From the NCBI GenBank assembly GCA_949128115.1, contig OX421962.1, forward strand, positions 42,927,745 through 42,991,744: a stretch of 64,000 bases of DNA. Reading direction: 5' to 3'. The notes below the pieces were generated by a model, which was given only the letters and a program-made list of their open reading frames with translations, did no database searches and was not told where the DNA came from. How positions within the stretch are numbered: the stretch's first letter is position 1; the number at the start of each line of letters is the position of its first letter. This document shows, piece after piece, positions 1 through 11,900 of this stretch. This DNA comes from Anaspis maculata (lineage: Eukaryota > Arthropoda > Insecta > Coleoptera > Scraptiidae). The position numbers and the translations under genes are program-made.

Positions 1-28
1 AAAGATGATGGGTCTAGTATTGTATGTT
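1..28. repeat. End of a fold-back copy related to 6094-6347
   Basis: The first 28 bases match, with few differences, the reverse complement of about 6081-6110 (shared core GATGATGGGTCT). The same core recurs at about 6335-6347. This looks like the edge of another copy of the fold-back element at 6.1-6.3 kb, cut by the window start. Confidence 0.4.
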
Positions 29-87
29 CACCTGTACCGTGATTCTAGTTGGCTGTGAGATTTTGTTTTCAAGTTTCCAAATCTGAA

Positions 88-113
88 ACATTATTATTAT
101 TATTATTATTATT
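88..113 (-). repeat. (AAT)n 3' tail of the LINE
   Basis: About eight tandem ATT units on the plus strand lie immediately beyond the LINE 3' UTR. On the LINE strand this is an AAT-repeat tail, a microsatellite-type 3' end rather than poly(A). Confidence 0.8.
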
Positions 114-1687
114 GAGATTCCCACTCAACAGGTAGATACCCATTAACAGAGTGAGGCGCACATCAAGCTAAGAGAGAAGAGGGAAAAAAAAAGACAACAA
201 GAAAAGAACCGCGATCACTCAACACCGCTAGAAGCAGATCCGTCAAAGCAAGACCTGATCTGGCCAACAGAACAAGAGAATATATCAATTTGATCCTGGA
301 CACTCGTATAATTAGAGCACATTTGATATATGGGAGAGGCCTTAAGAACATTAGTATTAGTAGTAGGGAGGTAAAACGTCTCGGTGCATCTTGAATTTAC
401 GCGTGGAACCCTGAACATCAATTTCTGCACCAAACTTTTGGAGTCGAGTAAACCATTGACAAGTTTAAAAAGAAAAACAATGGAATGCGAACATCGTCTT
501 GACTGTAGGCTGACGAACTGCGTCCGTGCCAGCAACATGTCCTGGGGACATCCCCTAGGAGGATAAGTACCCCAAGTTCTGAAATGCAAAAACTTCAAGA
601 ATCGACGCTGAACTCTCTCGATAGCGGAAACGTGCACCGAATATAAAGGACTCCAAATGATAGAGGCATACTCAAGACGAGGCCTAACAAATGTCGAGTA
701 AAGGAGACAGGCAGTCTGAAGATTCGCAAAGGGCCCGACATTTCTCAAGACAAAACCCAAACTCCTGAAGGCAGCAGCAGTCACATCAGAAATGTGTGGA
801 ACAAAAGTAAGCTGAGAATCGAAGCGAACCCCCAGGTCACGCACATCATTAGCCCTTGGCACCAAAACATCACCAATAGCGTAGTCAAACTGTAATTTAT
901 TTCTAGCTCTACAATACGAAACAATCGAGCATTTACTGGGATTAAGTGGTAGGTGATTCGTCTGACACCATCTCCTAACCCTGTCCAAATCAGCCTGAAG
1001 TCTCTCACAGTCAGCCACAGCACCTATTTCACTATACAACTTTAGGTCATCAGCGTACATCAGAAATCCAGCCTCAACACAGTCACCGATATCATCAACA
1101 TATATGTCAAAAAACAATGGTCCAAGCTTATTTCCCTGTGGCACACCAGAAGTCTGAGCAAACATCCGAGAACTAAAACCATTGCACTGCACATACTGGA
1201 GCCTACCTGTCAAGAACGAGTGTATCAGAGCCAGGAACTTAGGAGACAGACCGTACCAAGCCAGTTTCGTCATCAGTATGGAATGATCTATTCTATCAAA
1301 TGCCTTGGAAAAATCGGTGTAGACAACATCCACCTGCGCTCTCCTATCCAACCTCTCAGACAAGAACTGGGTGATCTCCATAAGGTTAGTTACGGTGGAC
1401 CGTCGTGGTATGAAACCATGTTGCCTGTCAGACAGCATAGGACCTACATGACATAAAATCTTACGGTGCATAAGGATCTCAAACACCTTACTGAAATTAC
1501 ATCCTATGGCAATGGGTCTATAGTTTTCAACAACATTCCTTCTACCTTTCTTGAAAACCGGACACACTCGAGTCTCCTTCCACCTCCGCGGATAGGCTCC
1601 CTCCCTCAACATGGTACTGAAAATCAACGATAGAGGCGCTGCGAGGACTGAGGCGCAATCTCGTACAAGATAAGAAGGAATCAAGTC

Positions 1688-2656
1688 CAGTGGCGGCTGG
1701 TGAGGGAGGGCTCAAGGGCGGCGCCCCCCCAACGCTAAAGGCGGCAAGAGGTTTTTATCGGTAGAAAGACATGGAATGCATTGTATTAATTATACTCATT
1801 CCAAAGATTTGGTTTAGTGCAAAAACGTTCAGTCATTAGTCTAGTCAATTAATATTTTAACAAAATAATTCTAAGCGATCGCACGGTCGAAGAAGTTCGT
1901 CTTGGGCTCCGCATTCGGCGCCCACCGCCGATGCGGTGATGCCGGGGTGCACCCGCGCAAAACATGTCCGTAACCATGGCAACGCGGGAAGCGGCTCCCG
2001 CTCTATACTGCAGATATGGGCTCCGTTTCTCGAGCCCCCAGCCGATTGAAATAATCGATATAATTATTTATGTACTCTTCGATTAGTCAACAGTTTGCAA
2101 ACATGAAGATAGCTGACCTAAAAAAGGTACATTTAGGTCATCAAGCCTACAAGAAGAAATGAATGCAAAAAAACAACGGACGTCCGATTACAGCATTGAT
2201 TTACTGAATATAAAGCAAGTCGAACCCGCAAGAATAAATTCGTGGTGCATCAACTCATACGTAATTTTGACAAAACAATAAATGCTAAAGCTCCATATGG
2301 TTGTGATGCGGATACGACAAAAAAGTTTTTGTCTCGAGTTTCGTCATTTCGCGAACTGAGAACTGTTCTATCTGCACTCTTTGTAGAAAATGTTTTTCGA
2401 ACGTCGAACCAACAAAACATGGACGAAATGTTTCATGATTTGAACAATTAGATCAGAAACGGTAAAGGAATAAAAGCCTCTTTCTCTAGTTTCTGATCTA
2501 ATTGTTTATATCAGGAAACATTTTGTCCATGTTTTGCTGGTTCGAAGTTCGAAAAACATTTTCTACAAGAAGTGCAGATAGAACATTATAGTTCTCAGCT
2601 CGCGAATTTGTTATTAACTTGAGCCCTCCTTGCAAAAAACTCACGAGCCGCCACTG
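1688..2656. mobile_element. Non-autonomous hAT element inside the LINE reverse transcriptase
   Basis: The ends are terminal inverted repeats CAGTGGCGGCTGGTGAG and CTCACGAGCCGCCACTG. They are flanked by a perfect 8-bp target duplication ATCAAGTC (1680-1687 and 2657-2664), the size produced by hAT transposases. A 70-codon open frame at 2242-2451 shows no domain I recognise. The element carries an internal hairpin (2351-2604). It encodes no full transposase and must have moved in trans. Confidence 0.9.
2351..2604. repeat. Internal hairpin of the hAT element
   Basis: Two arms of about 110 bases (2351-2460 and 2489-2604) are near-perfect reverse complements around a loop of about 28 bases. One arm overlaps the 3' half of the small open frame at 2242-2451. 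Confidence 0.8.
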
Positions 2657-4119
2657 ATCAAGTCAGGTCCTGCAGTAGATTTAGATGGGAGACTACGAAT
2701 AGCCTCAAGAACCTCATCCTCAGAGACCATATCAAAATTGAGAACATCACCACGGCGTGAAAAACTCGAGAAACCGGGGTAAAGCGAAGCATTAGATGGA
2801 GAAGAGAAGGACTTGCTGAAATAATCGGCAAAGGAATCAACTATACTTGACGGTCCCCCAATATCATTGCCAGCATAAGTCATAGAGGTTGGTATGCTCC
2901 CACGCTCATTTTTTGACCTCACATAGGACCAAAACTTGCTAGGATCACTAGAAATGCTGGACTCCGTCTGTCTGATATAAGTAGCGAACGATCCAGCAAT
3001 GTCCACTTTAATCTGAGATCTCAACAATCTATATTCATTGAACATCTCAACACATCTGGTTCTATTGTATTTGACTCTAAGCCGCTCCTTCTTCTTAATA
3101 TCTCGTATAATTTGTCCAGTGAACCAGGGGGGATATGTGCGGGAAGTTTTCCTTTTACAGGGCACACACAAGTCGAACACCCGAGCAAGGGATTCATAAA
3201 ATCTATCCACGACATCCTCGACCGGTAGGCCACGTAACTCTTGCAGTTGCCAGTTGAGACCGGCAAGTCTGTCATATAACTCGACAAAATTCGCCTTTCT
3301 AAAGTTGTACTCACTGCTACAAGTGACGGGAAGAGGCTTATTATCTGAAACAGCGCGCAAGTGAATCTCGAGCGCAGGATGATGGCCGTCCTCCGGCAAC
3401 AGAACACGATCAGAACGCACAACGGAACACTCAAGATTAGTCACCACCAGATCCAACAACCTGTCATTACAGTTAACCACCCTGCTGCACTGCCTGAGAT
3501 CACAATACTCAATAAAATTACTAAACTCATCAATCAAGGGTGTTCGCTGATGTCCATCATAAAAGCCAGCCAAGTCAGGAATGTTGAAGTCTCCCAGGAT
3601 TAACACCTTACCCCCTAGAATACACTCAACCGACATTAGAGCATCGAAAAGCACTCTATAATCACCAGCTGTGCAGGACGGACGAACATAAAGCACAAGG
3701 ATGTACAACCTCCAAAACCCGAAATCAACCGCAACCGCAACCACATCAACCCCACCAACCCCAGACCAAGCGTCACCCAGATCAACCTGCGCAGCACCCA
3801 AAAAGGAATCGACGGCGAGCAGAACCCCTCCGCCCCTGCGCAATCTAGACAACTCGAAATTCCTGTCTGCCCTGAACACATTGTACTTACCCAAGTCAAA
3901 CAGCTCACCATCAACAATGCCAGGATGAAGCCAGGTTTCAGAAAGCGCTATTATATTACATTCCTCGCCAGACACCGCCTCCATCATATCCGCAGTCTTC
4001 GTACATAGACCTCTCACATTCTGATAATACACAGAAAAGGAGTGGGAACGCTGAGGAGACAGAGGGAGGTCAAGGTCCACGGGAGAAGTGACACCCAAGG
4101 CACCCAGCTCTAGTGATTG

Positions 4120-5160
4120 CTACCTACAGTCACCAACAATGCTAGCTCTGAACCTGCTCAGAGCATCCCTGTAAACTGAGCAGCTCTGCCCATCCCACGC
4201 AGCATGGTCAAGAGAAAAATTCGTTTTGTGTTTTTCATTAGACATGGCGCAATTTATGCATTTAAGTGTTTTGGAGGCGCACTAAGTAACTCTATGTTTC
4301 TCAGAACACTTGGGGCATACGTCTGACCTACCGCACTTGGCAGCCGTGTGGTGGAATCCACAGCACTTGTAGCATCGAAGGAGTTCAATAGAATCATAAA
4401 CACGGCAGATGTCGTAGCCCACGAAAACATTTTCAGCCCTCAAAAACCTGTCATATGTTCGCTGATCCACCTATAAGACTGCCTGGAATCTCTTCTTGTC
4501 ATTCCTCAAACATTTGATACCCATCACCTGACACCGAGAATCCACCTCCAGAACTGACTTATTCTGAGTTCTCAGGTAAGACAAGAGTGATACCTCATCG
4601 AACTCCGAAGAAAAACCCACAACTTTAACCCTGGGATTTAGGGGGGTCAACCTTTTAATGTTGTAGCCCTCACCCATTCCACCAGACACAAGTTCGACAA
4701 ACTTACCGCAGTTATCAGGATTGTCACAGGTAACAATAACTCCGCCACCACTGGTTCCCCGCACACCAGCAAGGGGAAGATTCGTATGAACAGGATCAAC
4801 AGTCTTGAAAAGCCTCGATTTTGTTTCATCCACAGACCGACCCGTCTCCTTCGGCTGCACAATAAAGGAGGGAAGAGCCCTCACAGCTGAGGAGTATGAG
4901 CCTTTTGTATCATTCTTATTCTCAACATCGTCAAGAGTCCCCATCACATCGAGCTTAGATGTGACCCGGCTCAAGACTTCAGAGAGCTCACTGAATTTCG
5001 CATCAACATTCAGATCCCGCTTCAACCCGTCCTCCCCCCCATCTACCCTCTTTAGTCCCTCTACGACTTGCCCACGAAGCTCCTCATTCTCTTTCCTCAA
5101 ACACCGAAGTTCACTTAACAATGCCGAAGCATCCGTCTCACACCTTCCCGCAACCTCGTC
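4120..5160 (-). pseudogene. LINE ORF1 (gag-like nucleic-acid-binding protein), with in-frame stops
   Basis: This is the RNA-binding ORF1 of the LINE. The N-terminal part contains a cysteine-rich stretch and a charged, coiled-coil-like segment (LRKENEEL). The C-terminal part has a clear CCHC knuckle (C-x2-C-x4-H-x4-C), a second CPKC..H motif and a third KCINC..H unit followed by an AWDGQSC motif, as in Jockey-type ORF1 proteins. TAG codons interrupt the frame just upstream of 4470 and at about 4282. A third TAG (4120-4122) closes it and is followed in the same frame by ORF2. No intact start is clear: an ATG-initiated peptide begins near 5223 but goes out of frame, so the 5' end probably carries a frameshift. 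Confidence 0.75.
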
Positions 5161-5270
5161 ACACTTGCATAAACATACTAAACATAGAAAATCCCCAAAA
5201 ATTTGCGGTTGGCTGCTCTGACTTCATTTAGCGTTCGTCGTTCGGACCAATTTTGGAACGCATTTTTTAC

Positions 5271-5305
5271 TCCGTCTATCTGCATATCCTCTGCAGATAG
5301 ACGGA
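5271..5305. repeat. Short perfect hairpin
   Basis: A 14-bp stem (TCCGTCTATCTGCA at 5271-5284 and its complement at 5292-5305) has a 7-base loop. It sits just upstream of the LINE 5' end. Its role is unknown. Confidence 0.6.
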
Positions 5306-6093
5306 ATATTTTTGCGGGACGTGATGTCTTACGCTTTTTTCCATCATATTGGAAAATGTAGTAATTTTTTGACCTGTTTTTAATTTTTGCCAGTGAACAA
5401 ATAAATCAAAGCAGCTTTGACATTTGACAGGTGTCAAAAATATCTCTAACCTCTCGAAGCCGGTTCAAATTTAGGTTGATTCAAACTAAAAAAGTACTAG
5501 GTCTTCGTCCAAAAAAGGGGTCCCATGGAATCATCAATCCTTTCACCTCTTGCAGTCCAAAAGACACGACGAATCATGAAGAACTATTGGCAAGACAAGG
5601 AACATCCCAGCAGGCCTGCAGTTTCAGCAGGATTTACGTATAAAAAGTTAATTAAACCGAAGTTCAAAAGAACCCAGCCGCTCAAAGTTGCGTATTGGAC
5701 CGAAATTCATGTGAGTACGTTCAGTTTGTGATTTGCTTCCGTTTTGGAGCTTGGCGGAACGAGTTTTTGTCGGCCTTGAATGGCCGCCGTCAAGATGACT
5801 TAAATTGAAGACGGCCGCGTAGGGTTTTTGTGCCTAAATGATGGTAATACAGCTCTGCGCCCCTCTAGTGGCATTTCCACGTTTGACAAGGTCAGTTTTC
5901 CAAGATTTCAATATCAATTTGATAAGAAATATAAATTCACTTCCAGAGAAGTCAGTTTCACACTAGGTAAAAAGGCGGCAAGCCTACAATGCTAAAGTAG
6001 AAAATTTGCCCAACCAACTAGAGTCACACAGTACAAGTGAACCTAGTATACACAGATTTCAGGCATTTTTTTGTGGCTACAACATACAATACA

Positions 6094-6347
6094 AGACCCA
6101 TCATCTTTTCACTATTGACAGATAAACGAGCATTTCCATTGATCAGTCAGTTACAAATTGACATACAAAAATGCGAATCAACTGATCTCGTATTATCTTT
6201 TTTGTGGAAGCCACAGTTAGCGACCGTGGGTTCCACAAAACAGATAATACAAGATTAGTTGATTCGCGATTTTTGTTTGTCAATTTGTAGCCGACTGATC
6301 AATGGAAATGCTGGTTAATCCCTCAATAATGGAAAGATGATGGGTCT
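6094..6347. mobile_element. Fold-back MITE-like element
   Basis: Two arms of about 110 bases (6094-6205 and 6230-6347) are imperfect reverse complements around a short GC-richer loop. A direct repeat (core CAGATTTCAGGCA) lies outside each end, at about 6051 and 6354. The window's first bases match part of this unit, so it is multicopy. No coding capacity is seen. Confidence 0.65.
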
Positions 6348-6540
6348 AGTACAGATTTCAGGCAGTTTTTGTTGGTATACGCCTAGCATTAAGCAGAAAA
6401 AAGTTCAGTTAATCTGCAATTAGCCTTGATCGCTGATCATCTTTTTTGTGGAACTGACGGTGAGTCTTTGAGCACAGCGTGTTGTAATGGTAAGGAAATC
6501 GCACTTTCAGTTAGGGAATTTATGTTTCTCATCTTGGAGG

Positions 6541-6818
6541 CAGTAGCGGCCTTAGGTAGGGCGAGACGGGCGATCGCTCGGGGCGCCAGCTCATAGGGGC
6601 GGAAAAATCGCGGTTGAAATCCAAAAAATTGATAATTTACGAAAGCAAAAAACGACTTGGGATCAGTGATCACCGAACCTGCTTCTGTAAAAGCACACAA
6701 AGCTTCATTATTGCAAGAAAAATACTTAATTTTTGCTCGCTTTGCTCGCGGACCCGGCATAGGGGCGGCGGTTTCGCATTCTTGCCCCGGGGCGCCAAAA
6801 TTGCTAAGGCCGGCACTG
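6541..6818. mobile_element. Short non-autonomous hAT element (278 bp)
   Basis: Terminal inverted repeats CAGTAGCGGCCTTAG and CTAAGGCCGGCACTG are flanked by a perfect 8-bp duplication CTTGGAGG (6533-6540 and 6819-6826). The ends are GC-rich, with a GGGGCGCC motif near each, as in other hAT copies here (29.3 kb). Open frames across it are incidental. Confidence 0.9.
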
Positions 6819-6968
6819 CTTGGAGGGTACAGATTGAGGGGAATTGTGATCAAGAAATAGACGTTTTCGAATTATTTATATTATAAGGTTCACAAATGGG
6901 AGCGTTTCACGGGAAGCTGACACGTGTCTCGTACCATACCGAAAGTCTATGCGAGGGTATTTGTACGA

Positions 6969-7968
6969 GTATAGGTGATCATTTAAAAGTTTCAAAACTA
7001 TCCACCTGCAATAATTCCCCATTCTAAGTGAATATTTCTTTGAGCAAAAACAGGTCGATTTTTAAATGAGGGGGACATCTTAAACATACATTGGCAAATT
7101 TCTATCTTCAGCTCCCTCGCTCCCCCCCTCCTTACTCACCCCAGCTTTGAAATTTCAAATGGCATGACCTACCTTGCGATACATCAAATTGAAGAGAATT
7201 AAGTTTTCTTTCTGAAAAATATTTCAAATTTTTCAACTTCACTCTCTCTAAAAATTCTCTGTTTCATTTTATATACTGGACCCATGGACCACTAGACCCC
7301 TCAAATCTTCTCAGTTGAGTCAGCGTCATCCTAGAAAGCATCGAAAAAGAGAATTGGAAAAAGTGCTACCCAAATTTACCCCTTTGCTCTCCCCTCCCCC
7401 ACCGCAACTTCAAAATTTAACAAAGCACCACCCACTTTGTGATACATCAAATCGAAAGACAATTGAATTCTCTTTCTGAAAACCATTTTCTTGAAATTTT
7501 TAAACCCTCCCCTAATAAATTGGACATTTGGAGTATTTTAGGAGGGAAATAGGGGGTTTTTATATTTTTACTCAGGAATTCAAATTTAAAATCTTACTCA
7601 GGAAGAGGATGTAATTTCCTTCAATTTGATGTATCACAAAGTAGGTATTGACATTTTAGATTTTTAAGGTAAAGTGAGGGGAGCGAAGGGGTGAATTTGG
7701 GCGGCACTTTTTCACAAAAATTTTTCCCTTCCGCTGCCATACAGGATGACGTTGACTGCATTGAAGAGAATTGAGAGGTGAACAATATTAAATTGAATAC
7801 TCAGTGGATTTCAGGAAGAAGGGGGGTGGAGTTGAAAATTTTATGAATATTTTTTCAGAAAGAGAATTCAATTCTGTTCTCTTTGCGATACAATTTGTTG
7901 TATGTATCGCAAAGCAGGTGGTGTCATTTGAAATTTCAAAGCTAGGGTGAGTGGGGGCGAGGGGACTT
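6969..7968. mobile_element. Truncated copy of the 1.08-kb fold-back at 11.1 kb
   Basis: The sequence from TATAGGTGATCATTT onward follows the element at 11102-12181 along nearly its whole length, including both arms. It stops about 100 bases before the expected right terminus. Pyrimidine-rich and purine-rich arms are inverted relative to each other around a centre near 7550. Confidence 0.75.
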
Positions 7969-8905
7969 CATTTTCTTTATTAGTCGTTCGTGCGCAAGTA
8001 GTTGCGCAAGTCCACCTTGTTTCCATTTGGATTACCCCACATTTTCTTAGGAGCCCAATAGCCCTAAAACACTAAAAAAGTGTCTAACAGATTACTGGGT
8101 CATTTTTTGACAAACAAAAAAATTATCAACTGTTTTATAATTTTGAGAGACGTAGAAAATTGAGTACAAAGCCGTTTTTTAAAAGAAGTTGTCAACAAAA
8201 AAAATTCAAATTTTCTTTACACATTTTTGAAAAAACGCTCTGTATAATACACTCAGTACACCGTATAAAATAAATTGAGTTTCTATCTCCATTTTTGAGG
8301 GAGAAATCCTTTAGATAGTTTTTATCTACTGAGAATAAAGCCTTGGTAATTTCAAAATGCTGCTCAACTTTGAATTCTGCATCGATCCATTAAATTTCGT
8401 CAACTTGCCAATTTGTTCAGGGCTTTGGCCGATTTTTGCCTACTTTGACTGGACTATTTGGCAAATTAAAAAATTTACTGCAAAAAATTGCAGCAACAAC
8501 GCCATACTTTTGTACAACTGTGATGAAAATGTAAGGGATCGTTTAAAGTGGTATCGGGAGTGATTTTTGAAAAATAATTTCGAAGCATTCACCTTCCACA
8601 TTGTATAAAATTACGAGTAGATAAAAGTTCTCAAAATTTAAAAGAAGCAGTGATGATAAAAACAATCAAGATTCCATTCTGGATTTCTGGAACACTGCAG
8701 TTAAACCAATTAGAAGTTATGTGAAAATAGCTATTGGCGAAAGTCACACCTGAAACAAATAAACCCAGTGTATGATGCTGTCTTCATTTTGTTTCAAGGA
8801 TGATGATTTTCGTCAATCATAAGAAATCTGGTTTTGCATTTGTTAATAAACCGCCTTGCTCAATAATCACGATCAATATCTCTATAAAATTGTCGAATGT
8901 TGCAG
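7969..8905. other. No gene recognised
   Basis: AT-rich sequence with only short open frames. One of 68 codons (8357-8563) shows no domain. The region lies upstream of the first visible exon of the CUB protein gene and is probably intron. Confidence 0.5.
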
Positions 8906-11900
8906 AGTAAACGTATGCCAAGAAGACTGGTTAGAAGTGTACAACATTTACCGAGACGGCATGGAGAAACTCGTGGGGCGATACTGCGGGATGACGGCGC
9001 CGGGTCCCATCGAGTCGAACCGGGGCGCCATGGGCCTAAAAATCGTCTTGCACGCCGATTCCGAAGCCGTCTACAGCGGATTCAAGGCCCGCTACAGCTT
9101 CGAAAACGCCAAATCCATCTTTGGCGACTGTGGCGGCAACGTCAGCAATCTGGAATACGGGATCATCACCAGTCCGAAATTTCCCGGCGACTATGACGGG
9201 CCCACGAAAGGTTTGTCGTCCAAAAGCTGCAACTGGTACGTCAGCGTCAGACCAAAATACAAAATCATGCTCAATTTCGAACGATTCGCCGTCGAGGGAG
9301 AACCGTTGAGTGAGTATATACTATATAAACGCGTGTATAAATTTTATTTTCCCATATAACTTCCCTGGTGCAGTGAATTATGTTTATTCAGTTGCGCCGC
9401 GTTACTGCTGGTGCACACGCCTTTGAGTCTTTGAGAGTTGGAATTCGCGCGGTAATATTAAACTGATGCAAAGTTCGCTGGATTGTCGAAAGCTGCACGT
9501 TTGATGTTACTGCTAGTTGTACAAGTTTAAATGCAGAATTTCCAAGAGTGTCAGCTTCTCTAAATGACCGCTTAAAAGGCGCAACTTGGAGATAGCTACT
9601 GCAATAAGGCAGAGACGTTCTTTGATGCTGCTATTGCTTCTTATCTAATTTTAAAATAAAAACTGGAAAGATATTTTTTTTCTAGGTCGTGGATGTCCAG
9701 CAGCTGTTCTGAGGCTGTGGACGGATGTGACGACGGCGCCGATAGAATTGTGTGGAGAAAAGGCACCAGGAGACAAATGGCAGTATCTTTCCACGTCAAA
9801 CGCCGTTCGATTCGGGTTGGTATTGTTTACAACTATTTTTAAATCTCATAATCGCGGTATTCCACACGGAAAGAAGTTGATGTGTCCGCTAACTTAGGCT
9901 GGATTCATTCCAACTCCGCGCCTGCTACATATTTGGAGAACTAGAGACAGGATATTTGGCTACACGACTTTTCATCTGCACTGAAATGAACTGTTCTTCA
10001 ACAGTTCCAAGAGAAACAAATAAAAAACGAAACGAAAACTGCAGTTGGTGGGGGAGGAGGGGGGAGGCATTTTTTCAGATTCAAAAGGATCGTGGAAGGA
10101 TCCAACTATTTAGTCTTAAAACACTTGTTATCCAAATAATGTTATGTAGGAAGTTTGTCGTCCTCAAAAAGTTGCGATGTATACGGATTAGACAGTGACG
10201 CACTCAAATTTGTCGGGGACATCTTGGTGGAACAGATCATCACTCACTTGATCAACCTATGCTTCGAAAAGGAACGTTTCCCAAGTTGTTTTAAGACTTC
10301 AAAAGTCGTTCCGATACACAAGAGTGGGAGCAGAGTTTAGCTGCGAAATTATCGTCCAATTTCTATAATTCCAATTCTGTCAAAAGTAGTGGAGGTATAG
10401 CTTTCCAGGAGGGGCTTGTAGAATAATACACAGACAAATTCAACATCTTGAACCCTAGACAGTACGCCTACAGAACAGGAATATCCACAAAAACTGCTAT
10501 AGTTGTAGTTGACATGTATGACCACGTGTTGGATGCTTTTGAGAGGGGAAACTTCAAGATAGCCACTTTTTGTGACTCTCGAAGGCCTTCGACTGTGTGG
10601 TTCCTCGCATTCTTAGAGAGAAACTTGAAGATTGTGGTATCAGGGGCCCTGCGCTGAGTTTCTTGATCCTTAACTCCGAGATAGGTGCGACAAGGTCTTT
10701 GTCAATGGAAGCATGTCTGATAGTGTGGAGTTGAAATACGGGGTTCCACAGGGTTCGTTGTTGGCTCCCATTCTCTTTTTGCTCTACCAATGACATAGTT
10801 TTTCACAACGCGAGAAATGATGTGATACAGCTCCCATATTACAGGCTGGGAAAGACTCTCCACTCCTTTGAGCTTGTCTCTTTCAGACTCTTCGACTTGC
10901 TGCCTGGCAAGCACTTAACTTGAGGTGCTTCAGACATAGGGTGAAGGATTTCCTCGAGGAGAATGCCTTTTGCTCTGTTGAAGAGTTTAAGGCTGCTATG
11001 AAATCCTTTGTGGAAGAATCATCCACCTATTTATTTATTTCTTTGCCTTTTTGAGTCTTTTGTTCAACTAAAGATGTATTGTTGTATATTTTAAACCTAT
11101 ACCGGGTGATCATTTGAAAACTATCCACCTGCAATAACTCCCGATTCCTAGTGAATATTTTTTCGAGCAAAAACAGGTCGATTTTTATATCGAGGGGGAC
11201 ATTCAAAACATACATTGACAAATTTCTATATTCACCCCCCTCGCCCCCACTCACCCCAACTTTGAAATTTCAAATGACACTACCTACCTTGCGATACATC
11301 AAATTAAAGGAAATTGAATTTTCTTTCTGAAAAAAATATTTTTAAAATTTTCAACCCCACCCCGTTTCTCTAAAATATCTCTGACTGTCCCATTTTATAT
11401 TCTGGACCCCTCATTTTTTTCTCAATTTGGTTGGCGTCATCCTAGATAGCATCGAAGAAAAAAAATTTCGGTGGAAAAAGTGCTACCTAAATTCACCCCT
11501 TTGCTCTCCCCCAACTCAACTCCCGAATTTAACAAAACACCACCTACTTTGTGACACATCAAATTGAAGGGAATTGAATTCTCTTTCCGAAAAGAATTTT
11601 TTTGAAATTTTCTACCCCTCCCCCAATAAATTGGCTATTTGGAGTATCCTAGGGGGGCAATGGGGGGCTTTAAAAATTGTGAAAAAATCTTTTTTAGGGA
11701 GAGAATTCAATTTCCTTCAATTTGATGTATTACAAAGTGGGTATTGACATTTAAAATTTTTGAGGTCAGGTGGGGGGAGCGAAGGGGTAAATTTAGGTGG
11801 CACTTTTTTTATAGAAAATTTTCTCTTTCGATGCTGTGCAGGATGACGTTTACTGTATTGAAGGGAAATGGAGGTCAAGAATATTAACTTGGACACTCAG

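Larger units (their letters stand above)
215..4119 (-). pseudogene. LINE ORF2: endonuclease-reverse transcriptase, split by a hAT insertion
   Basis: This is the replication polyprotein of the LINE. The endonuclease begins near 4040 with a YYQNVRGL motif, then SETWL (catalytic Glu) and ILGDFNIPD (Asp-x-Asn). The usual SDH region reads EDGHHPALE. The reverse transcriptase carries FSKAFDRIDH, SGVPQGNKLGP and the catalytic MYADDLKLY box. The frame runs 4098-2657 and resumes at 1687-215. Dropping the insertion and one copy of its 8-bp duplication restores an unbroken frame (GPDLIPSYLV at the join). There is no ATG between the ORF1 stop and the endonuclease. The element is therefore inactive because of the insertion, yet its reverse transcriptase reading frame is otherwise open, suggesting a fairly young copy. 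Confidence 0.85.
88..5230 (-). mobile_element. Non-LTR retrotransposon (Jockey/CR1 group), interrupted by a hAT element
   Basis: A nearly full-length LINE on the minus strand. Reading from about 5230 down to 88 it has a gag-like ORF1 with CCHC zinc knuckles, an APE-type endonuclease, a reverse transcriptase and a 3' tail of AAT repeats. No RNase H domain is visible after the reverse transcriptase, and the C-terminal part looks like that of Jockey/CR1-group elements; the clade call is inference. A 969-bp hAT element (1688-2656) splits the reverse transcriptase. ORF1, endonuclease and reverse transcriptase all lie in one reading frame once the insertion is discounted, broken only by three TAG codons. 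I found no convincing target-site duplication around the whole element, and the exact 5' end is uncertain. Confidence 0.88.

Noticed and set aside
6437..6886. Open frames of 90-138 codons on both strands.
   Set aside because: They run across the hAT element at 6541-6818 and its flanks; coding is incidental to its GC-rich ends.
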